DNA of 64,000 nucleotides, taken from the NCBI GenBank assembly GCA_900316745.1, contig ONEB01000007.1, positions 32,251 to 96,250 of the forward strand, written 5' to 3'. The notes under the pieces were generated by a model. The model searched no databases and was not told the DNA's origin. It saw only the letters and a list, made by a program, of their open reading frames with translations. This document shows positions 28,164 to 37,453 of this stretch, piece by piece; the first letter of the stretch is position 1; each line of letters opens with the position of its first letter. The position numbers were made by a program, and so were the translations under genes. Source of the stretch: an uncultured Eubacteriales bacterium. GTDB lineage: Bacteria; Bacillota; Clostridia; Oscillospirales; Oscillospiraceae.

Positions 28164-29352
28164 GATGAAAAACCCCGTCGTCGAGCTCGACGGCGACGAG
28201 ATGGCGCGCGTGCTCTGGGGCATGATCAAGGATACGCTTCTCAGGCCGTTCATCGACCTGAAAACGGAGTATTACGATCTGGGTCTGCCCCACCGCGACG
28301 AGACGGCGGACGCCGTGACGCTTGAAGCCGCCGAGGCGATCAGAAGACTGCATGTCGGCGTGAAATGCGCGACGATCACCCCCAACGCCAAGCGCATGGA
28401 GGAATACAGCCTCCATCAGATGTGGAAAAGCCCGAACGGGACGATCCGCGCGGCGCTCGACGGGACGGTGTTCCGCGCGCCGATCCTCACCAGCCGTATT
28501 AAGCCGCATGTGTCGAACTGGGTCAAACCCATCACGATCGCCCGCCATGCCTACGGCGACGTGTATAAGGCTGCCGAGCTGCGCGTCCCCGGTCCCGGCA
28601 CGGCGACGCTCACGTTCCGCTCCGCTGACGGCGCGGAGACGACGCAGACGGTGTATGACTTCGAGTGCGCGGGCGTGCTGCAGGGACAGTACAACAAGGA
28701 CAGCTCCATCGAGAGCTTTGCCCGCGCGTGCTTTTCCTACGCGCTGAGCGTCAGGCAGGACCTCTGGTTCTCCGCCAAGGACACGATCGCAAAGCAGTAT
28801 GACGGCGCATTCCGCGATATCTTCCGGCGCATTTACGAGGCGGAATTCAAAGCCGCGTTCGAAGCCGCCGGCTTACGATATTTCTACACGCTCATCGACG
28901 ACGCCGTGGCGCGCGTGATGCGCTCCGAGGGCGGCTTTGTCTGGGCGCTGAAGAACTACGACGGCGACGTGATGAGCGACATGGTGTCCGCCGCGTTCGG
29001 GTCGCTCGCGATGATGACGAGCGTGCTCGTAAGCCCCGACGGAAACTACGAATTTGAGGCCGCGCACGGCACGATCACGCGCCACTACTACCGGTATCTC
29101 AACGGCGAGGAGACGAGCTCCAACCCCGTGGCGATGATCTTCGCGTGGTCGGGCGCGCTCAGAAAGCGCGGCGAGCTCGACGGCACCGACGCGCTGGTCG
29201 ATTTCGCCGGAAAGCTCGAAAACGCAACACTCGGCGCGATCGAGGACGGCGTCATGACCGGCGACCTCGCCTCCCTGTGCGCATGCGCGGGCGTGACGAC
29301 AAAGGCGTATCTGGAGGCCGTGCGGGAACGGTTGGAAAAAAGCATGAGATAA
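28156..29352 (+). CDS. icd: Isocitrate dehydrogenase (NADP+)
   Basis: Oxidatively decarboxylates isocitrate to 2-oxoglutarate. The 398-residue product has the dimeric eukaryote-like (type II) IDH pattern: ELDGDEMARVLWGMIK, TITPNAKRMEEY, SPNGTIRAALDGTVFR, ENYDGDV-like KNYDGDVMSDMVSAAFGSL, and AAHGTITRHYYR, where the residues after HGT contact the cofactor phosphate and indicate NADP. AAAGGAG precedes it inside acn. With gltA and acn it makes glutamate precursor; no 2-oxoglutarate dehydrogenase is nearby, as expected for an incomplete anaerobic TCA cycle. Confidence 0.93.
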   Translation: MIEMKNPVVELDGDEMARVLWGMIKDTLLRPFIDLKTEYYDLGLPHRDETADAVTLEAAEAIRRLHVGVKCATITPNAKRMEEYSLHQMWKSPNGTIRAALDGTVFRAPILTSRIKPHVSNWVKPITIARHAYGDVYKAAELRVPGPGTATLTFRSADGAETTQTVYDFECAGVLQGQYNKDSSIESFARACFSYALSVRQDLWFSAKDTIAKQYDGAFRDIFRRIYEAEFKAAFEAAGLRYFYTLIDDAVARVMRSEGGFVWALKNYDGDVMSDMVSAAFGSLAMMTSVLVSPDGNYEFEAAHGTITRHYYRYLNGEETSSNPVAMIFAWSGALRKRGELDGTDALVDFAGKLENATLGAIEDGVMTGDLASLCACAGVTTKAYLEAVRERLEKSMR

Positions 29353-29356
29353 AATG

Positions 29357-29385
29357 CAGGCGCACCTCAAAACGAGGTGCGCCTG
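29357..29385. terminator. Bidirectional terminator between icd and the SGNH-vWA gene
   Basis: A perfect 12-bp stem (29357-29368 with 29374-29385, loop AAAAC) between convergent genes, flanked by GTTCTTATT on the plus side and ATTTTAT on the minus side. Confidence 0.85.
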
Positions 29386-29389
29386 GTTC

Positions 29390-31630
29390 TTATTGTACCC
29401 GTCTGCCGCATTCCGGGCAGAAGTCCGCGTCCGCGGGGATCACCGCCCCGCAGCTGCCGCAGAAGCGATGCTCCGTTTCGGCGCGGCGGCGGCGCGCCTT
29501 TCGCGTGAGCACGATGCCGAGCACGGTCAGAGCCACGATCAAAGCAGCGCCAAGCGCGACCCAGAACACCGGGAAGCCGCGCTCGTGCTCCTCCTCCGTG
29601 AGATCCACAACGCTCGGTCCGCTGGCGGTGTAGTGCTTGTCCACCTTGCCGTCGCCGTCATTGTCCACGGCGAGATCCGTCTTCACAATGCGGTTGACGC
29701 CGGTCTCGATGACGGTCTCCTGTGTGATGGGAACGTCCGCAATCTCGCGCATGTCGGAATAGTCGCCGTTTTCATCGACATAGCCGATCTTGTAATTCAT
29801 CGTCCCCTCGCCGGTGCCGGTGATGCGGATGTCATAATTCGTGACGTCCTCGCGCAGGCGCAGGATTTTCGTGCGGTCGCCAGATTCGGGGTTTTCCTCA
29901 AACGAGAGCGTGCCGAAACTCGTGCGGGTGTTGGTATTGTCCTCCGCGGAGCTGAGCGTCTCGCCGTCATAGGTCACGGACACGTCCACGGGACACTCGA
30001 TGCGGACATAGACGAACGGCGTACCGTTGATATCATCCGCCATGTCTTCGAAGAAGAACCGGAGATCCTCGGCGTTTTCCACCTCATAGTGGTGTCCGTT
30101 CGACGCCATCGCCTCAAGGACGCGCTGGGGCTCGGACTTGTCGGTGAGATCCTGGAAGAAGCCCAGCGTGTAGAGGAGGTAGCCCTGCTGCTTCAGCTCG
30201 TCGGCATAGGCGATCAGGTCATCGCCGGTCTTGCCCTCGTTCGCCTCGCCGTCTGTCATGAGCACGATGATGCGGGTCTGCTTCACAGGCGTTGCCGGGC
30301 GCTCGGTCGTCCGATCGGGCGCGAGCATGAGCGACGCCTCGCGCAGTCCGGCCTCCAGATTCGTGCCGCCGCCGGTCAGGACGTCATCCACGTAATAATC
30401 CAGATAGTCCCTGTCGGTCACGCAGCTTGCCAGCCGCTCGGCGCTTGAGGAATACCGCACGAGCCCAACCGATGTATCTTCCGGCAGCACGGTCTCGATA
30501 AACTTGTGCGCGGCAATTTTCGTTTGGTCGATCGGCTCTCCGGACATGCTGCTGGACGTGTCCAGCACCAGCACGACCTCGCGCTCAATGCCCTCGAGCT
30601 CATCGATCTTTGCCTGCACGCAGGCGGCGTACGCCGCGGCGCCTTTCGCGTTCGGGTGCATGGAATAGGCGCTCGTAACTCCGAAATCCGTCAGATCCTC
30701 ATCCATCAGCTTGGGGCCGTAATAGATCGGGTTGATGTACGGATCCTCCGAGTAGGCCGCATGCCCCCGAAACGCCTCCTCGACAGAGACAAAATAGATC
30801 GGCATGCCGTCGTCATGGCATTCCTGCACCAGTTGCTCCAGGAGCTGGTTGAAGATCCGGACCGCAGAGTTGATCGCCTTCGACTCCGCGGAGACGATTC
30901 CGAGCCCGTCGATCATATTCTCCTCCAGGAGCTCCGGATAGCCCGCCACGATGATTTTGGCGTTCGGCATCGCTTTGCTCACGCGCTCGTAAGCCGCCTT
31001 GATGCTGTCCCGCACGCCGTGCTCATCATTGAAATGCTCCAGCCTCTCCACGAGGTAGTCATAGACCTCCGACGAGAAGAGATAGTGCGCCTTTTCCAGC
31101 ACCGGCACGAAACCGAGGTCGTTGCCGCCGATCGTGAGCGTGACGTAGTCCACGTCATTGGGATCCAGCCCCTCGGTGTTCAGAATATCCAGCTGGCCGG
31201 GCAGCTTGACGAAGCCCTGATGGTTGCCCTTGTCAAAGTCCTTGATCTGTTCGCCCTCGCAGCAGGAGTCCTTTTCGTTCCACTCCCCGGTAAAGGCGAT
31301 ATGCTTCGTCTCCGCGCCGGAGGACGCGGCGAAATACCAGTTTTCGCCCCGGTGCTGGTTCATGTTGCCGTTCACGCCCGGAAGCGTCAGCAGGCCGCTC
31401 CATGCCTTTGTGGAGCGGTGGGCAACCCAGTCGTCTTCCGTGAGCTTTTCTTCATCGCCCTTGTCCTGCCCGTAGAAGGGCGGGATCCCCTCGCCGGAGG
31501 AATACGAATCGCCGAGCGAGACGATGATGCGGCGGTCAGTCCCGTCCGTCGCCTGCGCGCCGCTCTGCAGCGGCAGCAGCGCCGAAAGCAGCAGCACGCA
31601 CATGGCAAGCGCCGTCAAACGCTTTTTCAC
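29390..31630 (-). CDS. Membrane protein with SGNH hydrolase, von Willebrand A and zinc-ribbon domains
   Basis: Large surface protein (746 residues, GTG start) whose function is unknown. A signal peptide (about 1-26) is followed by an SGNH/GDSL hydrolase domain: GDSYSSGEG with Ser42, GGND at 168-171, and SMHPNAKG with His325. Next is a vWA domain with the metal-ion site DTSSSMSG (357-364) and TDGEANEG. Then come a beta-rich region, a transmembrane helix (about 692-712) and a basic stop-transfer stretch. A cytoplasmic C-terminal zinc ribbon (CGSCG...CPECG) ends the protein. The GTG overlaps the TGA of the upstream gene as GTGA, so the two are translationally coupled. An esterase bound to an adhesion domain is the plain reading. 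Confidence 0.85.
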   Translation of the reverse strand: MKKRLTALAMCVLLLSALLPLQSGAQATDGTDRRIIVSLGDSYSSGEGIPPFYGQDKGDEEKLTEDDWVAHRSTKAWSGLLTLPGVNGNMNQHRGENWYFAASSGAETKHIAFTGEWNEKDSCCEGEQIKDFDKGNHQGFVKLPGQLDILNTEGLDPNDVDYVTLTIGGNDLGFVPVLEKAHYLFSSEVYDYLVERLEHFNDEHGVRDSIKAAYERVSKAMPNAKIIVAGYPELLEENMIDGLGIVSAESKAINSAVRIFNQLLEQLVQECHDDGMPIYFVSVEEAFRGHAAYSEDPYINPIYYGPKLMDEDLTDFGVTSAYSMHPNAKGAAAYAACVQAKIDELEGIEREVVLVLDTSSSMSGEPIDQTKIAAHKFIETVLPEDTSVGLVRYSSSAERLASCVTDRDYLDYYVDDVLTGGGTNLEAGLREASLMLAPDRTTERPATPVKQTRIIVLMTDGEANEGKTGDDLIAYADELKQQGYLLYTLGFFQDLTDKSEPQRVLEAMASNGHHYEVENAEDLRFFFEDMADDINGTPFVYVRIECPVDVSVTYDGETLSSAEDNTNTRTSFGTLSFEENPESGDRTKILRLREDVTNYDIRITGTGEGTMNYKIGYVDENGDYSDMREIADVPITQETVIETGVNRIVKTDLAVDNDGDGKVDKHYTASGPSVVDLTEEEHERGFPVFWVALGAALIVALTVLGIVLTRKARRRRAETEHRFCGSCGAVIPADADFCPECGRRVQ

Positions 31631-32319
31631 AGGCCTGCCACCTCCCCCTCCGTCAGCTCATCCAGAAACGCGGCGTCGATCCGATCCACGACCCGGACGT
31701 CATACACCTCGGGATCGGGCGTCATCTCATAGAAGGAATCGGCCTCGCTGTCGTACGCCATGACGGTTTCCGACTCCGAGAGCAGGATGGGCACGTCCCA
31801 GCGGGGGTCGGTAACGAGCGGCTGCGCAGTGACCGCGCCGTCGGTCTCAAAAATGCACCACAAAATGTCCTGCTTCGAGGCATAGTATGTCGTATAGGTC
31901 GGATGCTTCTGCGTTGAGCCGGAGGAAATCTCCTGCTCGCCGAGATACTTGCCGTCCATCGAATAGGGTGTGGTGACCGTATCGGTAAAGCCGCGCGCCT
32001 GAAACTCTTTCGTCACGTCCTTCTCCGAACGCACATCCTCAGACTCCGCCGCGCTGACCACGTCGAGTACATCTCCGAGCTCGGCAAAATACGATTCGGC
32101 GTCGAGCGTCGGAAGCTGCTCGGTGTCCGCCGCCGCGGCAGTGTCGCTCTGCGGCATGTCGCTGCTCTCTGCCTCCGGCGCGCTCCCCCGCCCTCTCAGG
32201 GCGCGGTTCATAGCGAAGTATGTGCCGGCGAGCGCCAGCGCCGCAACCAGCGCCAGCGCGAGGATCATCAGCAAAAGACGTCTCGGTCCTCTGCGGGACC
32301 CGGATCGGTTGTCACGCAT
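31627..32319 (-). CDS. Membrane-anchored protein of unknown function, partner of the SGNH-vWA gene
   Basis: Not recognised. The 230-residue product has an Arg-rich cytoplasmic start (RGPRR), one membrane helix (about 15-38), an Ala/Glu/Asp-rich linker (about 45-70), and an extracytoplasmic domain of about 150 residues (SYFAELGDVLDVVSAAESED onwards). The domain has a phrase repeated in type (TYTTYYASKQDILWCIFETDG; YDSEADSFYEM). Its stop overlaps the next start (GTGA). AAAGGAG lies 12 bases upstream of the ATG. An in-frame open stretch extends far upstream, but it runs through a terminator and across alsT, so it is not used. Confidence 0.7.
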   Translation of the reverse strand: MRDNRSGSRRGPRRLLLMILALALVAALALAGTYFAMNRALRGRGSAPEAESSDMPQSDTAAAADTEQLPTLDAESYFAELGDVLDVVSAAESEDVRSEKDVTKEFQARGFTDTVTTPYSMDGKYLGEQEISSGSTQKHPTYTTYYASKQDILWCIFETDGAVTAQPLVTDPRWDVPILLSESETVMAYDSEADSFYEMTPDPEVYDVRVVDRIDAAFLDELTEGEVAGL

Positions 32320-32368
32320 GTCGGTCCTGCACTCCTTTCGTCCCTTTTTAAGCTCACTATACCATAAA

Positions 32369-32404
32369 AAAGCAAGGGAGAAAACTGTTTTTCTCCCTTG
32401 CTTT
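32369..32404 (-). terminator. Terminator of alsT
   Basis: Minus strand: 16-bp stem (AAAGCAAGGGAGAAAA with TTTTCTCCCTTGCTTT, loop of 4) followed by TTTTTATGG. It lies 20 bases past the alsT stop. A TATAGT hexamer just beyond (32361-32356) may be the -10 of the next operon. Confidence 0.88.
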
Positions 32405-32423
32405 GCGGATTTATGAGGCCGTA

Positions 32424-33800
<1,377 letters not shown>

Positions 33801-33833
33801 GATGTTTTCTCCTTGTTTTGAAAAATTTCAAAC

Positions 33834-33864
33834 AAAAAAGCCGCTATCCGTACTGGATAACGAC
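33834..33864 (-). terminator. Riboswitch expression-platform terminator
   Basis: Minus strand: GTCGTTATCC-AGTAC-GGATAGCGGC (10 bp with G-U pairs) followed by TTTTTTGTTTG. It lies between the glycine aptamer and the alsT start, so it is the likely switch point. Confidence 0.75.
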
Positions 33865-33910
33865 TCCGAAGAAAAAGCAGCAAACAAGCGCGGGACACGT
33901 TCCCGTTCAC

Positions 33911-33999
33911 CTGCTCTGTCCTTTTGCCTGAGAGATTCGGCGGTAAGTCAAACCGCCTTGCACCTTCGGCACCTGTGAAAACCACAGGATTCTCCAGAG
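33911..33999 (-). ncRNA. Glycine riboswitch aptamer (single) upstream of alsT
   Basis: Read on the minus strand, the conserved blocks appear in order: CTCTGGAGAATCC, GGTGCCGAAGGTGCAAGG, and AATCTCTCAGGCAAAAGGACAGAG. They are separated by two variable stems (CCTGTGGTTTTCACAGG; GGCGGTTTGACTTACCGCC). Only one full aptamer is recognisable; the sequence before it does not repeat the core. A terminator hairpin at 33834-33864 follows. It should couple glycine level to alsT expression. Confidence 0.93.
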
Positions 34000-34065
34000 T
34001 TTCCTCCCCCTCCGGTCTCGGTCAGATCCCAGAGGCTTCAGCGGAAATGTTTGATTGCGTGTACC

Positions 34066-34093
34066 ATTATACACCGGCAGTCCGGTTTGTCAA
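34066..34093 (-). promoter_or_regulatory. Promoter of the glycine riboswitch-alsT transcript
   Basis: Minus strand TTGACA (34093-34088), 16-bp spacer, TATAAT (34071-34066). Transcription would start near 34058, about 60 bases before the aptamer. Confidence 0.82.
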
Positions 34094-34152
34094 GAACAAA
34101 TTTTCATCATTTAAAGCGAAGCGGTGGAGGCAGGCCCCCACCGCTCGATTTT

Positions 34153-34956
34153 TTATTGCAGATTCAGCTTCCTGCGGAAGAACAGGTATGTGACCACGAA
34201 ATAGATCACGCACAGCACGAGATAAAAGCCGTTGAACGCGCCGAGCGCCGAAAGCACGGCGTTGAACGGCTCGACGTCCGCGGTGAAGAGCTTCCCGAGC
34301 GTGTCGGTGTTCAGAAGCGGTCTTACGATCACGGTCGTGAGAATGGACTCGGCGATGCCGAACGCGATGTAGAACACGACGCTGAGCAGGAGCTTGCGGC
34401 TGCCGAAGCTCTGCCCCACCGCCATGGCGGCGTAGCAGCGCAGATAGGTGTAGGCCGCGTACAGCAGCGCGAGCGTCACGACCAGCGCCACGACGACGGC
34501 GCTCTGTCCGCCGGTGAAGCCCCTGAGGATCTCTTTGAGGTTGACGCCGAAGATGATGTCCTGCGCGTCGGTGCCGACCGTGAGGATGAACGACGCCAGC
34601 ACGCCCACCGCCGCCGAGACGACGACCCACAGCACGCTCACGAGCAGCTTCGACCAGATGAGCTGACCCGTCGTGACCGGCAGCGTGAACATGAGATAGC
34701 CCTCGTCGGTGAGGAAGTTTTTATAGAACCGGATGATCATCAGCACGAACGCCATCACGACGCACGCCACGACCGCGATCACAAAGAGGACCGAGATCAC
34801 GCGCGAGAACACCATGATCAGGACGTTTCCGACCGTCTCATCCATGAACGAGCTCAGCACGCGGGAGACCGCCGCCAGCACCAGAATGGCGGCATAGAGC
34901 ACCACCATGACACGTCCGGTGGAGCGGATATCCTGTTTTAATAATCGTAAGAGCAT
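34153..34956 (-). CDS. ABC-2 type transporter permease
   Basis: Membrane subunit of an exporter (267 residues, about six helices). The start MLLRLLKQDIRSTGR is typical of small ABC-2 permeases, and the loop FLTDEGYLMFTLPVTTGQLIWSK matches the family in lantibiotic and antimicrobial-peptide exporters of Firmicutes. It overlaps the ATPase gene by 19 bases, so the two are co-translated. The substrate is unknown. Confidence 0.82.
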   Translation of the reverse strand: MLLRLLKQDIRSTGRVMVVLYAAILVLAAVSRVLSSFMDETVGNVLIMVFSRVISVLFVIAVVACVVMAFVLMIIRFYKNFLTDEGYLMFTLPVTTGQLIWSKLLVSVLWVVVSAAVGVLASFILTVGTDAQDIIFGVNLKEILRGFTGGQSAVVVALVVTLALLYAAYTYLRCYAAMAVGQSFGSRKLLLSVVFYIAFGIAESILTTVIVRPLLNTDTLGKLFTADVEPFNAVLSALGAFNGFYLVLCVIYFVVTYLFFRRKLNLQ

Positions 34957-35651
34957 CTGAACACCTCCCGGAAGACCTCGTCCACACTCTTCCCTTCGTG
35001 CTCGGAGCGGATCTGATCCACCGTGGAGCGCAGGATGATGTGACCGTTTTGGATGAAAATGACGCTGTCGAGCACCTTTTCCACGTCCTGGATGAGGTGC
35101 GTGGAGATGACCACGGCGGCCTCAGGATCGTAGTTGTGGATGATCGTGTGCAGGATGTAGTCGCGCGTCGCGGGATCGACGCCGCCGATGGGCTCATCGA
35201 GCAGATAGAGCTTGGCGCGGCGGCTCATGACGAGGATGAGCTGCACCTTTTCGCGCGTGCCCTTCGACATCTCCTTGATGCGCATCTTCGCGGGGATGTT
35301 CATGTGCTGAAGCATCTGCTCGGCGCGGGCGCGGTCAAAGTCGTCATAGAAGTCCTCGAACATGTCCATGAGCTGGCTGGCGCGCATCCAGTCGGCGAGA
35401 TAGGTGCGCTCCGGCAGATAGGAAATGAGCTTTTTCGTCTCAGCGCCGGGCTTATAGCCGCCGATGCGGATCTCGCCCTCCGTGGGCGTGAGCAGACCGT
35501 TTGCGAGCTTTAAGAGCGTGGATTTGCCGCTGCCGTTCGGGCCGAGCAGACCCACGATCCCGCCGGGCTCGACCGTGAGATCAATATGATCCAGCGCGAG
35601 GGACGCACCGCTGTAACGCTTGGTGAGTCCTTTGCATTCCAAGATTGCCAA
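34938..35651 (-). CDS. ABC transporter ATP-binding protein (TTG start)
   Basis: ATPase partner of the permease (237 residues). Walker A is GPNGSGKST, the signature is degenerate (MSKGTREKVQ), Walker B is KLYLLDEPIGG, and the H-loop is STHLIQD. The TTG at 35651 is chosen because AAGGAGG lies 8 bases before it and the product then begins (M)AILECKGLTKRYSG, the normal length for this family. The longer open frame upstream runs through the next gene on another frame and is not real. Confidence 0.88.
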   Translation of the reverse strand: MAILECKGLTKRYSGASLALDHIDLTVEPGGIVGLLGPNGSGKSTLLKLANGLLTPTEGEIRIGGYKPGAETKKLISYLPERTYLADWMRASQLMDMFEDFYDDFDRARAEQMLQHMNIPAKMRIKEMSKGTREKVQLILVMSRRAKLYLLDEPIGGVDPATRDYILHTIIHNYDPEAAVVISTHLIQDVEKVLDSVIFIQNGHIILRSTVDQIRSEHEGKSVDEVFREVFRCSYDY

Positions 35652-35677
35652 GTGACATTCCTCCTTTATGGCAGTCA

Positions 35678-35701
35678 ACGGCGGGGGTAATCCCCCGCCG
35701 T
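35678..35701. other. Intergenic GC hairpin, perfect 10-bp stem
   Basis: ACGGCGGGGG-TAAT-CCCCCGCCGT between the coiled-coil gene and the ABC operon. There is no T-run on the minus strand. It may end or stabilise the upstream transcript. Confidence 0.45.
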
Positions 35702-35730
35702 AAGGTAAACATTGTGATGATGGACGCGCC

Positions 35731-36309
35731 TTATTCGCCCTCGGCGTCCGTCTCGAAGGTGATGTGCGGCTGGTTCTCCGCGGGGGCGGCGGGGGCTGCC
35801 GGAGCAGGGACGGGCTTTCCGCCGAGCGCCTGCTGCACGCCGCTGCGCGTGGCCTGCACTTTTTCCAGAGCAGCGGAGATGGCGGCGTCCGTCGCGGTGA
35901 GCGCGGCGGAGATGGCGGCCTCGGTATCCTGCAGGGACTGGCTGCAGAACTGGGCGCTCGCCTGACGCAGCTGGTTGACCTTGGCTTCGGTCTCGGCCAT
36001 GAGCTCGGAGGACTTGGTGCGGGCGATGCGCACGATTTCCTGCTCGTCGACGAGCTGGCGCGCGCGCTCCTCGGCCTGATTGCGGATGCCCTCCGCCTCA
36101 CGCTTGGCGTTGTTGATGAATTCGTTGCGGGCGGAGACAAGGCGCTTGGCCTCAGCCAGCTCCACGGGCAGCGCGGTCTTGATGTCGTCCAGAATTTCGA
36201 GGATCTTCTCGCGCTCAACGATGCACTTGTCATTCCCAAGCGGCACGCTCCAGGCCTCGGAAACCATGCCGTAGAGTTCTTCGATGAGTTCCATTACTTC
36301 GTTGTCCAT
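35731..36309 (-). CDS. Coiled-coil protein of unknown function next to coaD
   Basis: Function not known; similar genes beside coaD in Clostridia are often labelled ATPase without clear reason. The 192-residue product begins VMELIEELYGMVSEAWSVPLG. It then forms a long charged coiled coil (about 30-155: EFINNAKREAEGIRNQAEER, reminiscent of ATP-synthase b-subunit or DivIVA helices) and ends in a Pro/Ala linker (PVPAPAAPAAPAENQP) with an acidic tail. There is no membrane segment. It follows coaD by 11 bases and is probably in its operon. Confidence 0.7.
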   Translation of the reverse strand: MDNEVMELIEELYGMVSEAWSVPLGNDKCIVEREKILEILDDIKTALPVELAEAKRLVSARNEFINNAKREAEGIRNQAEERARQLVDEQEIVRIARTKSSELMAETEAKVNQLRQASAQFCSQSLQDTEAAISAALTATDAAISAALEKVQATRSGVQQALGGKPVPAPAAPAAPAENQPHITFETDAEGE

Positions 36310-36320
36310 GTTGTTGCCTC

Positions 36321-36812
36321 CTAATTTTTCTCGGCCGCGCGGCGCTGGATGTCCTCAATGATCTCAAAGGGGACAAAGTCCGTGAGGTCCGCCTTGTAGG
36401 TTGCGAGCTCTCTCACGACGGAGGAGCTGAGGAACGTATATTTCTCGGTGGCGGTCAGGAACATGGTGTCGAGCTCGGGGTTGAGCTTCTTGTTGATGAG
36501 CGCCATTTGAAATTCGTTTTCGAAGTCGGTGTTCGCGCGAAGGCCTTTCACGATCACGGCGCCCTCGGGGAACGTCGCCGCGTACTCGGCGACGAGGCCG
36601 TCAAACGTCGTGACCTCCACGTTCGGGAAGCGCTCGACGCATTTTCTGGCGAGCTCCACGCGCTCGGTGGTCGAGAACATGTGCCTCTGCTTGCCGGCGT
36701 TTTTCATGATGCAGACCACGACGTGGTCGAAGATGCCGGAGGCGCGGCGGATCACGTTCAAGTGTCCGAGCGTCATCGGGTCGAAGCTGCCGGGATAGAT
36801 GGCTGTTTTCAT
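36321..36812 (-). CDS. coaD: Phosphopantetheine adenylyltransferase
   Basis: Fourth step of coenzyme A synthesis: 4'-phosphopantetheine + ATP gives dephospho-CoA. The 163-residue product has the nucleotidyltransferase motif YPGSFDPMTLGHLNVI (6-21) and the C-terminal YTFLSSSVVRELA. Length is normal. The ATG overlaps the rsmD stop as ATGA. The rsmD-coaD order is standard in Firmicutes; ylbJ, which often follows coaD, is elsewhere in this window. Confidence 0.96.
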   Translation of the reverse strand: MKTAIYPGSFDPMTLGHLNVIRRASGIFDHVVVCIMKNAGKQRHMFSTTERVELARKCVERFPNVEVTTFDGLVAEYAATFPEGAVIVKGLRANTDFENEFQMALINKKLNPELDTMFLTATEKYTFLSSSVVRELATYKADLTDFVPFEIIEDIQRRAAEKN

Positions 36813-37351
36813 GCGTCGGGCTGCCTTTCGTAGAGGGTGAGCTTGATCTTGCCGTAGCACTTCTCGCGCCGCAGGACGTAGGGCGCGGGCATGTCCGGCA
36901 AAGCCTTTTCGCGGCGGGTCTCGCAAACGATGATACCGCCTTTAGTCAGTATATCGGATTTTGCAACAGTTTGCAAGGCTTTTTCGACCAACATTGTGTC
37001 ATAAGGTGGATCGAGGAAAATGAGATCGAATATCTGCCCCTGGTTCAGGTAGCCGATGGCGTCCGTCTGCAGGACGGTGCCATCCAGACGGCAGGTTTCG
37101 AGATTTTCTCTGATGAGCTTCACGGCGGCGGTGCTCTCGTCCACGAAGACGCATTCGCGCGCGCCGCGGCTCAAAGCCTCGATGCCGAGCTGCCCCGTGC
37201 CGGCGAAAAGATCCAGCACGCGCCGTCCCTCGATATCGAACTGGATCGTGTTGAAGATGGCCTCCTTGACGCTGTCCGTCGTGGGGCGGATGGCCATGCC
37301 CTCCGGCTCGCGCAGACGTCTGCCGCGGGCGGTTCCGGTGATGACGCGCAT
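36809..37351 (-). CDS. rsmD: 16S rRNA (guanine966-N2)-methyltransferase
   Basis: Methylates G966 of 16S rRNA using S-adenosylmethionine. The 180-residue product begins MRVITGTARGRRL, contains the SAM-binding VLDLFAGTGQLGIEALSRGA and the catalytic DPPY (FLDPPYDT). The start at 37351 has AAAGGAG 10 bases upstream. It overlaps coaD by 4 bases. Confidence 0.95.
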   Translation of the reverse strand: MRVITGTARGRRLREPEGMAIRPTTDSVKEAIFNTIQFDIEGRRVLDLFAGTGQLGIEALSRGARECVFVDESTAAVKLIRENLETCRLDGTVLQTDAIGYLNQGQIFDLIFLDPPYDTMLVEKALQTVAKSDILTKGGIIVCETRREKALPDMPAPYVLRREKCYGKIKLTLYERQPDA

Positions 37352-37383
37352 GGTGCGGTTTCTCCTTTCGGTGAGGTGGAATG

Positions 37384-37449
37384 CGGGCGGATGGTATCCG
37401 CCCCTACGGTTCTGCGTTCGTGCGTGTAGGGGCGGCAATCTGCCGCCCG
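37384..37449. repeat. Two inverted copies of the CGGGCGG...CCGCCCCTACGG palindrome
   Basis: Copy 1 (37384-37409) reads CGGGCGG-ATGGTAT-CCGCCCCTACGG. Copy 2 (37449-37427, opposite orientation) reads CGGGCGG-CAGATTG-CCGCCCCTA on the minus strand. The CTAC tails face each other across about 17 bases. The pair lies between uvrC and rsmD. Confidence 0.85.
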
Positions 37450-37453
37450 TTTC

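Noticed and set aside
34938-36239. A 433-residue version of the ABC ATPase
   Set aside because: The first 196 residues are a frame-shifted reading of the coiled-coil gene and intergenic DNA. The TTG with AAGGAGG gives a normal 237-residue ATPase.
37384-37449. CRISPR-like interpretation of the GC palindromes
   Set aside because: Copies are unevenly spaced, in both orientations, scattered over 50 kb, and no cas genes are nearby.
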